A stretch of DNA of 6,509 nucleotides from Flavobacteriaceae bacterium (GCA_030633225.1 DAOVTF010000124.1:1-6509); one strand, 5' to 3'; counted from the first letter of the stretch, positions 1-6,509 are shown. A program made the numbers and translations. Notes: a model not told the origin generated them from the letters alone.

Positions 1-1
1 A

Positions 2-1921
2 CCCTGGCAATACGAAAATTTATATGCTCCTTTTGATTTTGCAATTCTAAAATCTGAAGTTGATATTAAGAATGAAACTCAAGAAATTGAAGAGAATAAA
101 CAATTGTTTTTTACTGAAAAGGAAAAAGTAATTGAAAAAGTAAGAGAAAAATATGATAAACAAATTCTTTTTGTTTATGAAGATTCTTCAGCCACTGGTT
201 TCAATAAAAAAAGGCTTAAATTATTTGGTTCAAAATTTATAAATAAGGTTTATAAAACGGGATTTTTAAATAAATCAGATAATAATAAAATATCGAAAAA
301 TACTTTAATAACTTTAAGAATAGGTAACGAAGCTAAGGATATTTTATCGGATAATTTATTTACAACGGATATGTTAGTTCCTTCAATAAATGAGCATTTT
401 CGAGGCACCCAGTATCAAAGAATAGAAGATAGTTTTACAACTTTATTTTTTGATATTCTAGAACCAAATATTTTTTATGACAATGAATTAACCCAAAGAG
501 TTGTTGATGAAGAAATAAAAAACATTACAGTTACGCAAGGGTTAGTTACAGAAAATGAGCGTATTATATCAAAAGGAGATGTTGTTGAAGGAAATAAGTA
601 CGAAATATTAATTTCATTAAAAAAGGAATATGATTCACAACTTTGGAGCCAATCTAATTATTATTGGATAGTTTTAGGTTATACCATATTAGTAGCCTTG
701 GTTTTGCTAATGTTAATGCTTTTTCTTGCAAAATATCGACCAGAAATTTTTGAAAACAACACGAAACTTACCTTTATATTTTTAAATATTTTATTAATTA
801 TTTTATTAGTTACCATAGTTCAAAAGTATTGGGTAAGCTATATTTATGTTGTTCCAATAATTGTTTTGCCAATTGTTTTAAAAGCATTTTTTGATGCAAG
901 ATTAGGATTGTTCACACATTTTATAACAGTTTTAATCTTAGGTTTTATAGTGCCAAATAGTTTTGAATTTATTTTCTTACAAACCATTGCTGGTATTGTC
1001 ACAATATTAACAGTATCAGAATTATATCGTCGTGCTAATTTATTTATTTCCATTACTAAAATTACAGCGGTCTATATTCTTGCTTATTTTGCTTTTTCAA
1101 TTATTCAAGAAGGAAATGCTCAAAATTTGAAATGGTCGTATTTTGTGATGTTTGCACTAAACGGAGTATTATCATTTTTATCATTAGTTCTAATTTTAGT
1201 TTATGAAAAACTATTTAATTTAGTTTCAGATGTTTCACTTTTGGAATTATCAAATACCAATTCAAAATTATTACGTGAATTAAATGAAAAAGCACCCGGT
1301 ACTTTTCAACACTCTATGCAAGTTGCTAATTTAGCAGAGGCATCAGCAAATGAAATAGGAGCAAATGCTATGTTAGTTAGAACTGGCGCACTTTTTCATG
1401 ATATTGGTAAAATGAGTAATCCTATGTATTTTACAGAAAATCAAAGAACAAGTGTTAATCCACATAATGAATTACCTCCAAATGAATCGGCAACTATTAT
1501 AATTGATCATGTATTGAAAGGTGTTGAATTGGCTAAAAAAAATGGTTTACCCGATAGAATAATTGATTTTATAAGAACACATCATGGTACAAATACAGTT
1601 TATTATTTTTATAAAAAACAAGAAGAACTAACTCCAGGTTCAGTAGATATAAATAAATTTAAATATCCAGGACCAATTCCTTTCTCAAAAGAAACTGCCA
1701 TTTTAATGATGTGTGATGCTTGTGAAGCAGCATCAAAAAGCATTAAAGACCCAACAGCTCAATTAATTGATGATTTAGTTGAAAAAATTATTAGTGGTCA
1801 AATGAGTAACGGGCAGTTTATGAATGCAGATATTACTTTTAAAGAAATTCAAACCATAAAAAAAGTAATTAAAAAGAAGCTTAATAATATTTACCATTTA
1901 AGGATTGAGTATCCCGAATAA
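2..1921 (+). CDS. pgpH: 7TM-HD phosphohydrolase, probable cyclic-di-AMP phosphodiesterase (PgpH/YqfF type), 5' partial
   Basis: The frame is open from the window's left edge, so the N-terminus is missing; the family suggests about 40-50 residues, including the first membrane helix, lie outside. Numbering from the first visible codon, residues 1-220 form the extracytoplasmic domain, ending in the family signature QGLVTENERIISKGD (179-193). Seven hydrophobic helices follow at roughly 221-243, 256-273, 277-294, 300-318, 320-337, 350-368 and 379-402. The cytoplasmic HD domain starts after a KAPGTFQHS motif. Its metal ligands are all present: H437, H466-D467 (HDIGK), H503, H527-H528 (THHGT) and D572 (CDACEA). 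Listeria PgpH, of the same architecture, hydrolyses c-di-AMP to pApA using a two-metal centre; activity here is inferred. A TTG at 104 is not the real start, because conserved family sequence lies before it. The gene ends in TAA and the downstream neighbour looks independent. Confidence 0.93.
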   Translation, partial: PWQYENLYAPFDFAILKSEVDIKNETQEIEENKQLFFTEKEKVIEKVREKYDKQILFVYEDSSATGFNKKRLKLFGSKFINKVYKTGFLNKSDNNKISKNTLITLRIGNEAKDILSDNLFTTDMLVPSINEHFRGTQYQRIEDSFTTLFFDILEPNIFYDNELTQRVVDEEIKNITVTQGLVTENERIISKGDVVEGNKYEILISLKKEYDSQLWSQSNYYWIVLGYTILVALVLLMLMLFLAKYRPEIFENNTKLTFIFLNILLIILLVTIVQKYWVSYIYVVPIIVLPIVLKAFFDARLGLFTHFITVLILGFIVPNSFEFIFLQTIAGIVTILTVSELYRRANLFISITKITAVYILAYFAFSIIQEGNAQNLKWSYFVMFALNGVLSFLSLVLILVYEKLFNLVSDVSLLELSNTNSKLLRELNEKAPGTFQHSMQVANLAEASANEIGANAMLVRTGALFHDIGKMSNPMYFTENQRTSVNPHNELPPNESATIIIDHVLKGVELAKKNGLPDRIIDFIRTHHGTNTVYYFYKKQEELTPGSVDINKFKYPGPIPFSKETAILMMCDACEAASKSIKDPTAQLIDDLVEKIISGQMSNGQFMNADITFKEIQTIKKVIKKKLNNIYHLRIEYPE

Positions 1922-1993
1922 AAATTTCTTAATTCTATTCTAAGAAGGAAAAATTCAAACTGATTCTATTTCTATGAATAGAAAGATATTACA

Positions 1994-2026
1994 AAAGTAA
2001 ATAACTACTACTTTAATTTTTTTTTG
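1994..2026 (+). terminator. Weak intrinsic terminator after the HD phosphohydrolase gene
   Basis: AAAGTA (1994-1999) and TACTTT (2009-2014) can pair as a 6-bp stem around a 9-base loop. Two A and then nine T (2017-2025) follow. The T run directly after a hairpin is the typical shape of a Rho-independent terminator, and the site lies 73 bases past the stop codon. The stem has only one G-C pair, so it would be weak. Confidence 0.4.
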
Positions 2027-2108
2027 TACCCAATATATTTAATAATTGTTCGTTTAAAAAGTGTTCATTATTAAAATATATCGTCAAAATAACCATTTTT
2101 TTAAGTTT

Positions 2109-2116
2109 TAATTTTG
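2109..2116 (+). promoter_or_regulatory. Possible -7 box for the serine hydrolase gene
   Basis: TAATTTTG matches the Bacteroidota -7 consensus TAnnTTTG exactly. No TTG or TTTG box is found 19-23 bases upstream, so only half of the promoter pattern is present. If used, transcription would start near 2123 and leave a leader of about 105 bases before the GTG start. Chance matches to this short motif are common in AT-rich DNA. Confidence 0.27.
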
Positions 2117-2123
2117 AATTATC

Positions 2124-2158
2124 AATAAAGTTATTCCGCTAAACAGGCAAGCTTTATT
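2124..2158 (+). other. Inverted repeat in the serine hydrolase leader (hairpin 1)
   Basis: AATAAAG (2124-2130) and CTTTATT (2152-2158) pair perfectly over 7 bp around 21 bases. The inside includes TTCC and GGCAA, which can pair with one bulged C. It is the most G+C-rich patch of this intergenic stretch. It would lie at the very 5' end of a transcript starting from the possible -7 box at 2109. Function unknown; it may be chance. Confidence 0.35.
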
Positions 2159-2174
2159 ATTAATAAATTGCTAT

Positions 2175-2202
2175 GAAAGTAAGAGTTTCTCTTTTTACTT
2201 TC
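2175..2202 (+). other. Inverted repeat in the serine hydrolase leader (hairpin 2)
   Basis: GAAAGTAA (2175-2182) pairs perfectly with TTACTTTC (2195-2202). GAG (2183-2185) pairs with CTC (2189-2191), leaving a TTT loop and a three-T bulge. The structure ends 26 bases before the GTG start and has no T run after it, so it is not a normal terminator. A third, AT-only repeat (TTAATTT 2209-2215, AAATTAA 2218-2224) lies between it and the start codon. Together they could modulate translation, but this is inference. Confidence 0.4.
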
Positions 2203-2228
2203 CAATAATTAATTTAAAAATTAAAATT

Positions 2229-3425
2229 GTGGTTTTAAAGGAAAGTAAAAATATCAAGTATTTTATTGTGATTATTTTTCTTGTATTCAATAGTTTTAGT
2301 GCAACTAATACTACAGATGCAATTTATAAAGATGTTCCTGTAAAAACCAAAAAGATTGATGAACCTCTTTTTAGCAAATTTCCCTTATCGGCAACCCAAA
2401 ATGTATCCAATAAATTAGATTCTGTTTTTAATCGATTAAATAAAAGGCATGGTTTTCATGGAAGTGTTTTAGTTGCTAAAAATGGAAAATTGATATTTAA
2501 TAATGAATATGGGTATGCGGATTTTAAAACTAAAACTAAACTTAATAATAAGTCTACTTTTCAATTAGCATCAGTTAGTAAGCAATTTACAGCAACTGCT
2601 ATATTAATTCTTTATGAACAAGGGTTGATTAGTTTGAATGATCCTGTTACTGAATATTTTCCAAATTTTCCTTATAAAAATATAACTATTAAGCATTTGT
2701 TAAATCATACGTCAGGATTACCAAAATATTTTTGGTTAGCTGAACATAAATGGGAAAATGAATTACCGCCTGTCAATTCAGAAATGATTGAAATGATGGC
2801 TGACTATAATCTTCCTTTATTTTTTAGACCGGGTACAAGATTTGATTATTCAAACACAGGTTATTTTGTTTTAGCTTCACTTGTTGAAAAAGTATCAAGA
2901 ATGGATTATGGTGTTTTTCTTGACAAAAATATTTTTAATCCTTTAAATATGAAAAACTCTTTTGTTTATAGGTTTGAAAAAGATTCTATTAATGAAAATC
3001 AATTAAAAGGGTATAGACTTCATAGAAGAAGAAGATATGCTGTAATTTCAGGTACTGTTAATGATGCAATTGTTGGGGATAAGAATGTTTATTCAACGGC
3101 AGAAGATCTATTAATTTGGGTGAATGCATTAAATAGCTGTAAAATAATTTCTGATACTTCTTTATATGAAATGTATACTAAGGGCAAAACAAAATACAAT
3201 AGAAATGTTCCTTATGGGTTTGGCTTTAGAATTAAGAATGAAAACTCGGAAAAAATTATCTACCACAATGGAAAATGGAATGGATTCAGCACTTCAATAA
3301 AACAATATACTGATTCAGATTTAGTTATAGTAATTCTAGAGCATTCCAATTACAAATACATGAATTATTTAAGTGCTAAAGTAAAAACGATAGTTGACCA
3401 AAATTTTGATGAGACCATACTTTAG
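2229..3425 (+). CDS. Secreted serine hydrolase, beta-lactamase / class C penicillin-binding fold
   Basis: A 398-residue protein of the beta-lactamase-related serine hydrolase family (Pfam PF00144 type). A hydrophobic signal peptide covers about residues 10-25, with likely cleavage after A25 (SFSA); no lipobox Cys is present, so it is probably periplasmic or secreted. The SxxK motif is S115-V-S-K118 (nucleophile and general base). The second motif is Y207-S-N209 and the third is H346-N-G348. Family blocks LLNHTSGLP (157-165) and GDKNVYST (283-290) also fit. There is an odd basic run, HRRRRY, at 265-270. GTG at 2229 is the only standard start codon between the upstream in-frame TGA (2115) and the signal peptide. 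The substrate cannot be told: family members are esterases, D-amino-acid peptidases, amidases or beta-lactamases. It converges with lysA across 14 bases. Confidence 0.92.
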   Translation: MVLKESKNIKYFIVIIFLVFNSFSATNTTDAIYKDVPVKTKKIDEPLFSKFPLSATQNVSNKLDSVFNRLNKRHGFHGSVLVAKNGKLIFNNEYGYADFKTKTKLNNKSTFQLASVSKQFTATAILILYEQGLISLNDPVTEYFPNFPYKNITIKHLLNHTSGLPKYFWLAEHKWENELPPVNSEMIEMMADYNLPLFFRPGTRFDYSNTGYFVLASLVEKVSRMDYGVFLDKNIFNPLNMKNSFVYRFEKDSINENQLKGYRLHRRRRYAVISGTVNDAIVGDKNVYSTAEDLLIWVNALNSCKIISDTSLYEMYTKGKTKYNRNVPYGFGFRIKNENSEKIIYHNGKWNGFSTSIKQYTDSDLVIVILEHSNYKYMNYLSAKVKTIVDQNFDETIL

Positions 3426-3439
3426 TTGATGGCTTAAGA

Positions 3440-4645
3440 TTAGATATTTATTTCAATTTGACCTTGTATTAAATCTTCAATAGTTTCTCTTTCTCTAATT
3501 AAATAATCTTTCCCCTTATAAACCAATACCTCAGCCGGACGATAACGTGAGTTATAATTTGAAGCCATTGAAAAGCAATAAGCTCCAGCATTATTAAAAC
3601 ATAAAATATCACCTTCTTTTATTTCACTTATTTTTCTATTCGTTCCAAAAGTATCGGTTTCACAAATATACCCCACAACGGTATAGAATCGCTCTTTTGA
3701 ATTGGGATTAGATATATTTTCAATATGGTGATATGAATCATAAAACATTGGTCTTATCAAATGGTTCAAACCACTGTCAACACTAGCAAAAACTGTAGAA
3801 GTGGTTTGCTTTACAACATTTACATTTACTAAAAATTTACCCGCTTCACTAACCAAATATTTTCCAGGCTCAAACATTAAGGTAAGATCTTTACCTGTTT
3901 CTTTACAAAAATCATTGAATCTTTTAGATAGTTTTACCCCTAATTCTTCAATATCAGTTTCAATATCACCTTCTTTATACGGAACTTTAAATCCACTACC
4001 AAAATCGATGTATTGCAGATCTTTAAAAGTAGCAGCTGCATTAAACAAAATTTCTGTAGCACGAATAAAAGCATCAACATCATAAATATCTGAACCAGTA
4101 TGCATATGAATACCGCTAATAAACATTCCAGTATTTTTTACAACTCTATGTATGTGAGGTAGTTGATGAATTGAGATTCCAAATTTAGAATCTATATGAC
4201 CAACAGATATTTTACTGTTTCCACCAGCCATAACATGTGGATTCATACGTATGCAAACCGGAGTTTTAGGATATTTTTGTCCGAATTGTTCTAATATAGA
4301 AAGGTTGTCTATATTGATCTGTACACCCAAATCTTTAGCTTGTTCAATTTCTTCCAATGAAACACCATTTGGTGTAAAAATTATATTTTTTGGATCATAT
4401 CCCGCTTTTAAACCCAATTGAACTTCTTGTACAGAAACTGTATCTAAACCTGCACCAAGAGAATTGAATATTTTTAAAATACTGATGTTAGATAATGCTT
4501 TTACAGCATAATTTAATTTTAATTTTCTCACACTTGAGAATGCTTTGGTCATTCTATTATATTGTGACTCAATTTTTTCAGCATCATAGACATACAAAGG
4601 ACTTTTGTACTTTTTTACTAATGATAATAATAATTCTCTATTCAT
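3440..4645 (-). CDS. lysA: Diaminopimelate decarboxylase
   Basis: A 401-residue, full-length PLP enzyme of fold type III (alanine racemase-like barrel plus C-terminal beta domain). It decarboxylates meso-diaminopimelate to L-lysine and CO2 in the cytoplasm, the last step of lysine synthesis. K49 in NYAVKA is the PLP Schiff-base lysine. HMHTGS (180-185) and the glycine loop DFGSGF (214-219) line the cofactor site, and EPGKYLV starts at 259. R298 (LIRPMFYDSYHH) and C328-E329 (CETDTF), the latter reaching into the partner subunit's active site, and Y356 (AGAYCFSMASNYNSR) complete the set. These substrate-side residues favour LysA over ornithine/arginine or carboxynorspermidine decarboxylases. 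The ATG start leads directly into the conserved N-terminus. No convincing Shine-Dalgarno site is seen. pepT lies 85 bases upstream on the same strand, with a terminator between them. Confidence 0.95.
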   Translation of the reverse strand: MNRELLLSLVKKYKSPLYVYDAEKIESQYNRMTKAFSSVRKLKLNYAVKALSNISILKIFNSLGAGLDTVSVQEVQLGLKAGYDPKNIIFTPNGVSLEEIEQAKDLGVQINIDNLSILEQFGQKYPKTPVCIRMNPHVMAGGNSKISVGHIDSKFGISIHQLPHIHRVVKNTGMFISGIHMHTGSDIYDVDAFIRATEILFNAAATFKDLQYIDFGSGFKVPYKEGDIETDIEELGVKLSKRFNDFCKETGKDLTLMFEPGKYLVSEAGKFLVNVNVVKQTTSTVFASVDSGLNHLIRPMFYDSYHHIENISNPNSKERFYTVVGYICETDTFGTNRKISEIKEGDILCFNNAGAYCFSMASNYNSRYRPAEVLVYKGKDYLIRERETIEDLIQGQIEINI

Positions 4646-4660
4646 TTTAAAACTAGTGTT

Positions 4661-4694
4661 ACAATTTAATTAAAACTAAAAAGTCTTAAACAAA
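4661..4694 (-). promoter_or_regulatory. Weak candidate promoter for lysA
   Basis: On the minus strand TTTG (4694-4691) is followed after 22 bases by TAAATTGT (4668-4661). This keeps four of the six fixed positions of TAnnTTTG. The start would fall close to the lysA ATG at 4645. The TTTG sits in the loop of the pepT terminator. It is the best arrangement in this 85-base gap, but it is a poor consensus match. Confidence 0.25.
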
Positions 4695-4710
4695 ACATTT
4701 AAGACTTTTT
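4678..4710 (-). terminator. Strong intrinsic terminator after pepT
   Basis: A 13-bp perfect inverted repeat (4678-4690 with 4698-4710) surrounds a 7-base loop. Read on the minus strand, the 3' arm ends in GACTTTTT and continues AGTTTTAATT, giving the U-rich tail. It lies 20 bases past the pepT stop. The repeat is symmetrical, with T5 on both strands, so it could also act in the plus direction, although no plus-strand gene reads into it. Confidence 0.8.
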
Positions 4711-4728
4711 AAAATGTTTTATACATTT
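4692..4728 (-). other. Alternative inverted repeats overlapping the pepT terminator
   Basis: AAAACATTT (4692-4700) pairs perfectly over 9 bp with AAATGTTTT (4712-4720), sharing three stem bases and the whole loop of the terminator hairpin. AAATGT (4712-4717) can instead pair with ACATTT (4723-4728), just after the pepT stop codon. The three stems cannot all form together. The pairing is visible in the sequence; any regulatory use is inference, and the stems are AT-rich. Confidence 0.4.
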
Positions 4729-4730
4729 GG

Positions 4731-5966
4731 CTAAGATAAATACTTCTTTGCAGTTTTTTCAGCAATTTTAATTATTACTTCAGTAGCTTTTTGCATAGAT
4801 TCTACTGGTACATATTCATAACGACCATGGAAATTATGCCCACCAGCAAAAATATTAGGACAGGGAAGTCCTTTATACGATAATTGAGAGCCATCCGTAC
4901 CACCACGTATTGCTTTTATCAATGGTTTTATGCCAAGATCTTTCATTGCCTCTTCAGCTATATCAACAATATGCATTACGGGTACTACTTTTTCTCTCAT
5001 ATTATAGTACTGATCCTCGATTTCAATTTCGATTAGATTAGACCCTAATTCTTTATTTAATTTATCTCCTACAGCTTGGAATTGTTTTTTCCTTTTTTGG
5101 AATAATTCCATATCATGATCTCTAATTATATATTCTAATTCTGTTTTTTCAACTTCTCCTTTCATTCCATGTAAATGGAAAAAACCTTCATAACCCTCAG
5201 TCTCTTGCGGTATTTCACCCTGAGGAAGTGATTTTATAAAATCGGCAGCTATTAACATTGAGTTTATCATTTTATCTTTAGCATAGCCAGGGTGAACAAT
5301 TTTTCCGTTAACAATAACTTTTGCGCCAGCTGCATTAAAATTTTCGTACTCTAATTCTCCAACTTGACTACCATCCATGGTATAAGCCCAATCTGCACCA
5401 AATTTATCAACATCAAACTTATGTGCACCTTTACCAACTTCTTCATCAGGTGTAAATCCAACTTTAATAGTTCCATGTTTAATTTCAGGATGTTGAATTA
5501 AATACTCCATCGCTGTTATTATTTCAGTAATTCCTGCCTTATCATCAGCTCCCAGCAGGGTGGTGCCATCGGTTGTAATTAAGGTTTGACCTTTATACAT
5601 CAATAGATCTTCAAAATAGTCGGGTGATAGAATTATATTATCTTCCTTATTTAAAACTATATCTTTTCCATCGTAATTCTTATGAATTTGAGCTTTAACA
5701 TCAGTTCCTGAATAATCTGGACTTGTATCTACGTGAGCTATAAAACCTATTGTAGGAACATCGAAATCGACATTGCTAGGCAAAGTAGCCATTACATAAG
5801 CATTTTCATCAATGCTTACATCTTGCATACCAATTTCCTTTAATTCTTCGACTAATAAATTTGCAAGATCCCATTGCTTTTCCGTACTTGGAAAATTTGG
5901 ATTATGAGGGTCGGATTGAGTGTCAATACTTATATATTTAATAAAGCGATCTGTTATATTTTGCAT
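4731..5966 (-). CDS. pepT: Peptidase T (tripeptide aminopeptidase)
   Basis: A 411-residue M20B metallopeptidase, close to the 408 residues of E. coli PepT. It removes the N-terminal residue from tripeptides in the cytoplasm, using two zinc ions. All expected active-site residues are visible: H78 and D80 (AHVD), bridging D141 (GADDKAG), catalytic E175 and zinc ligand E176 (TPDEEVG), D198 (TMDG) and H380 (HNFHG). H225 in VHPGYAK belongs to the lid/dimerisation domain that closes over substrate, which spans roughly residues 208-320. The block RGGTDGS (354-360) is also typical. The ATG start is followed directly by the conserved N-terminus ([15 protein letters not shown]), so it is secure. A good promoter match lies just upstream and a terminator follows, so it is probably its own transcription unit. 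No active-site residue is missing. Confidence 0.96.
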   Translation of the reverse strand: MQNITDRFIKYISIDTQSDPHNPNFPSTEKQWDLANLLVEELKEIGMQDVSIDENAYVMATLPSNVDFDVPTIGFIAHVDTSPDYSGTDVKAQIHKNYDGKDIVLNKEDNIILSPDYFEDLLMYKGQTLITTDGTTLLGADDKAGITEIITAMEYLIQHPEIKHGTIKVGFTPDEEVGKGAHKFDVDKFGADWAYTMDGSQVGELEYENFNAAGAKVIVNGKIVHPGYAKDKMINSMLIAADFIKSLPQGEIPQETEGYEGFFHLHGMKGEVEKTELEYIIRDHDMELFQKRKKQFQAVGDKLNKELGSNLIEIEIEDQYYNMREKVVPVMHIVDIAEEAMKDLGIKPLIKAIRGGTDGSQLSYKGLPCPNIFAGGHNFHGRYEYVPVESMQKATEVIIKIAEKTAKKYLS

Positions 5967-5982
5967 CTGTATAATTTTTTAT

Positions 5983-6015
5983 CAAAAATATTAAATCTAT
6001 TCTATTTTAAACAAA
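5983..6015 (-). promoter_or_regulatory. pepT promoter (Bacteroidota type)
   Basis: On the minus strand TTTG (6015-6012) is followed after 21 bases by TATTTTTG (5990-5983). This is an exact match to the Bacteroidota -33/-7 pattern (TTTG, about 19-23 bases, TAnnTTTG). Transcription would start near 5976, giving a leader of only about ten bases before the ATG at 5966. The -33 box lies within the T tract of the upstream gene's terminator. Confidence 0.65.
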
Positions 6016-6043
6016 AAAAGAGATTGTTTGTTAACAACCTCTT
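6013..6043 (-). terminator. Intrinsic terminator of the right-edge gene
   Basis: On the minus strand AAGAGGTTGTT (6043-6033) pairs with AACAATCTCTT (6028-6018), an 11-bp stem with one G-U pair and a 4-base loop. The 3' arm runs into a T tract (seven T, 6019-6013). The G-U pair exists only on the minus-strand transcript (A against C on the plus strand), which supports minus-strand use. It lies 27 bases after the stop codon of the right-edge gene. Confidence 0.82.
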
Positions 6044-6045
6044 AA

Positions 6046-6061
6046 TTTATATTAATATAAA
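6046..6061. repeat. 16-bp perfect AT palindrome
   Basis: TTTATATTAATATAAA is a perfect palindrome made only of A and T. It sits between the stop codon of the right-edge gene (6071) and its terminator. In DNA of this composition it may well be chance; no function is assigned. Confidence 0.5.
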
Positions 6062-6070
6062 GTATATTTC

Positions 6071-6509
6071 TTAGTTTGAAGTTTTTACTTTACATACTAA
6101 TGCTTCTGGTATAATATAAGTATCACTTACATTATAATCGCCCTGTGGCCATGGCATATTTTCAAAAGAAGAAGTACTTGAATTCCAATAACTATTTGAA
6201 TTATCATAATTATAATCACCTTTAGACGGATCAAAATTATTAGGATTTTCATAGTCATCTAAATATAAATAAACATCAGATAATTCATAATTATCATTTT
6301 TTATTACATATTTAACCGTAGAAAATAATACTTTACCATCTCCATCACCATTAGAAAACAAATAAATCTCTACATCCCCAATGTAAATATTGGAATCTTT
6401 ATTAGGATCGTCACCACAATTATCAACTTTTGCAAATAGAGGTAATATATACTGTTTATCTATTTGCCCATCATAATTAAATGAATTTGACCAACCAGCA
6501 ATTGTATTA
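6071..6509 (-). CDS. Asp/Asn-rich protein of unknown function, C-terminal part (5' partial)
   Basis: The frame is open from the right window edge (last whole codon 6506-6508) to the TAA at 6071-6073, giving 145 C-terminal residues; the start lies outside. A TTG at 6361 is internal to this open frame and need not be a start. I do not recognise the family. The visible part is acidic, rich in Asp, Asn, Ser and Tyr, has two Cys (codons 6416-6418 and 6089-6091), and no transmembrane segment. Two EF-hand-like loops stand out: DPNKDSNIYIGD (6409-6374) and NGDGDGKVLFST (6352-6317). The composition suggests an exported or surface protein, possibly calcium-binding, but the signal peptide region is not visible. 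A well-formed terminator behind it supports it as a real gene that ends its transcript. Confidence 0.8.
   Translation of the reverse strand, partial: NTIAGWSNSFNYDGQIDKQYILPLFAKVDNCGDDPNKDSNIYIGDVEIYLFSNGDGDGKVLFSTVKYVIKNDNYELSDVYLYLDDYENPNNFDPSKGDYNYDNSNSYWNSSTSSFENMPWPQGDYNVSDTYIIPEALVCKVKTSN

Larger units (their letters stand above)
1922..2228. other. Gene-free stretch between pgpH-like gene and serine hydrolase
   Basis: This 307-base AT-rich stretch has no credible coding sequence; the frame of the next gene is closed by a TGA at 2115-2117. Its first third holds small AT inverted repeats (TTCTTA/TAAGAA at 1926-1931 and 1941-1946; TTTCTAT/ATAGAAA at 1969-1975 and 1978-1984) and a weak hairpin followed by nine T. 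The rest holds a single -7-like box and two further inverted repeats, each described separately. No tRNA or other known RNA fold was recognised. Confidence 0.7.

Noticed and set aside
104..106. TTG as the start of the HD phosphohydrolase
   Set aside because: The frame is open to the window edge, and the 34 codons before it carry family-typical sequence (APFDFAILKSE), so the gene simply begins outside.
844..1053. Minus-strand open frame of 69 codons
   Set aside because: It lies wholly inside the transmembrane region of the HD phosphohydrolase gene and has no family resemblance.
1926..1946. TTCTTA/TAAGAA repeat just after the HD phosphohydrolase stop as its terminator
   Set aside because: A 6-bp AT-rich stem with a 9-base loop is followed by GGAAAA rather than a T run; the hairpin at 1994-2026 is the better candidate.
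2173..2208. ATG-started 11-codon frame (MKVRVSLFTFQ) in the serine hydrolase leader
   Set aside because: It coincides with the hairpin at 2175-2202, has no visible ribosome site and no run of codons that would suggest a leader peptide.
2229..3425. Serine hydrolase as an antibiotic-resistance beta-lactamase
   Set aside because: The SxxK, YSN and HxG motifs are shared by many esterases and peptidases of this fold, and nothing in the sequence or context points to beta-lactam hydrolysis.
3801..4085. Plus-strand open frame of 94 codons
   Set aside because: It is antisense to the conserved core of lysA and shows no recognisable protein features.
5874..6074. Plus-strand open frame of 66 codons
   Set aside because: It overlaps the pepT start, its promoter and a terminator; the product is low-complexity Ile/Tyr/Lys-rich translation of AT-rich DNA.
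6359..6361. TTG as the start of the right-edge gene
   Set aside because: The same frame continues open to the window edge with the same composition, so this is most likely an internal Leu codon.
1..6509. Mobile element, CRISPR array, defence system or RNA gene
   Set aside because: No transposase, integrase, regularly spaced repeats, terminal repeats or tRNA/rRNA-like sequence was seen, and the identifiable genes are housekeeping or common families.

Overview
The window is AT-rich (about 30% G+C by eye) and looks like chromosomal DNA of a Bacteroidota bacterium, most likely a flavobacterium. The support is the flavobacterial style of the HD phosphohydrolase, LysA and PepT proteins, the absence of clear Shine-Dalgarno sites, and one good match to the Bacteroidota promoter pattern (TTTG, about 20 bases, TAnnTTTG) ahead of pepT. 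No organism can be named from the sequence alone. It reads as an ordinary housekeeping segment: I see no phage, transposon, CRISPR, RNA gene or defence cassette.

Left part (plus strand). The window opens inside a seven-transmembrane HD-domain phosphohydrolase (PgpH/YqfF type, probable cyclic-di-AMP phosphodiesterase) that lacks only its extreme N-terminus. A gene-free stretch of about 300 bases follows. It holds a weak terminator, one isolated -7-like box and two potential hairpins. Then comes a secreted serine hydrolase of the beta-lactamase/class C penicillin-binding fold, with a GTG start.

Right part (minus strand). The serine hydrolase converges with lysA (diaminopimelate decarboxylase, last step of lysine synthesis) across only 14 bases. 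Upstream of lysA on the same strand is pepT (tripeptidase), separated from it by 85 bases that contain a 13-bp perfect terminator hairpin and two shorter inverted repeats overlapping it. Ahead of pepT are its likely promoter and the terminator of a further minus-strand gene. That last gene encodes an Asp/Asn-rich protein I do not recognise, and it runs off the right edge.

The genes do not form one pathway. LysA makes lysine and PepT releases amino acids from tripeptides, so both feed the cytoplasmic amino-acid pool, but the terminator between them argues for mostly separate transcription. The least ordinary items are the mutually exclusive hairpins between pepT and lysA, the structured leader of the serine hydrolase, and two EF-hand-like loops in the unidentified protein. 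None of these establishes a new system.
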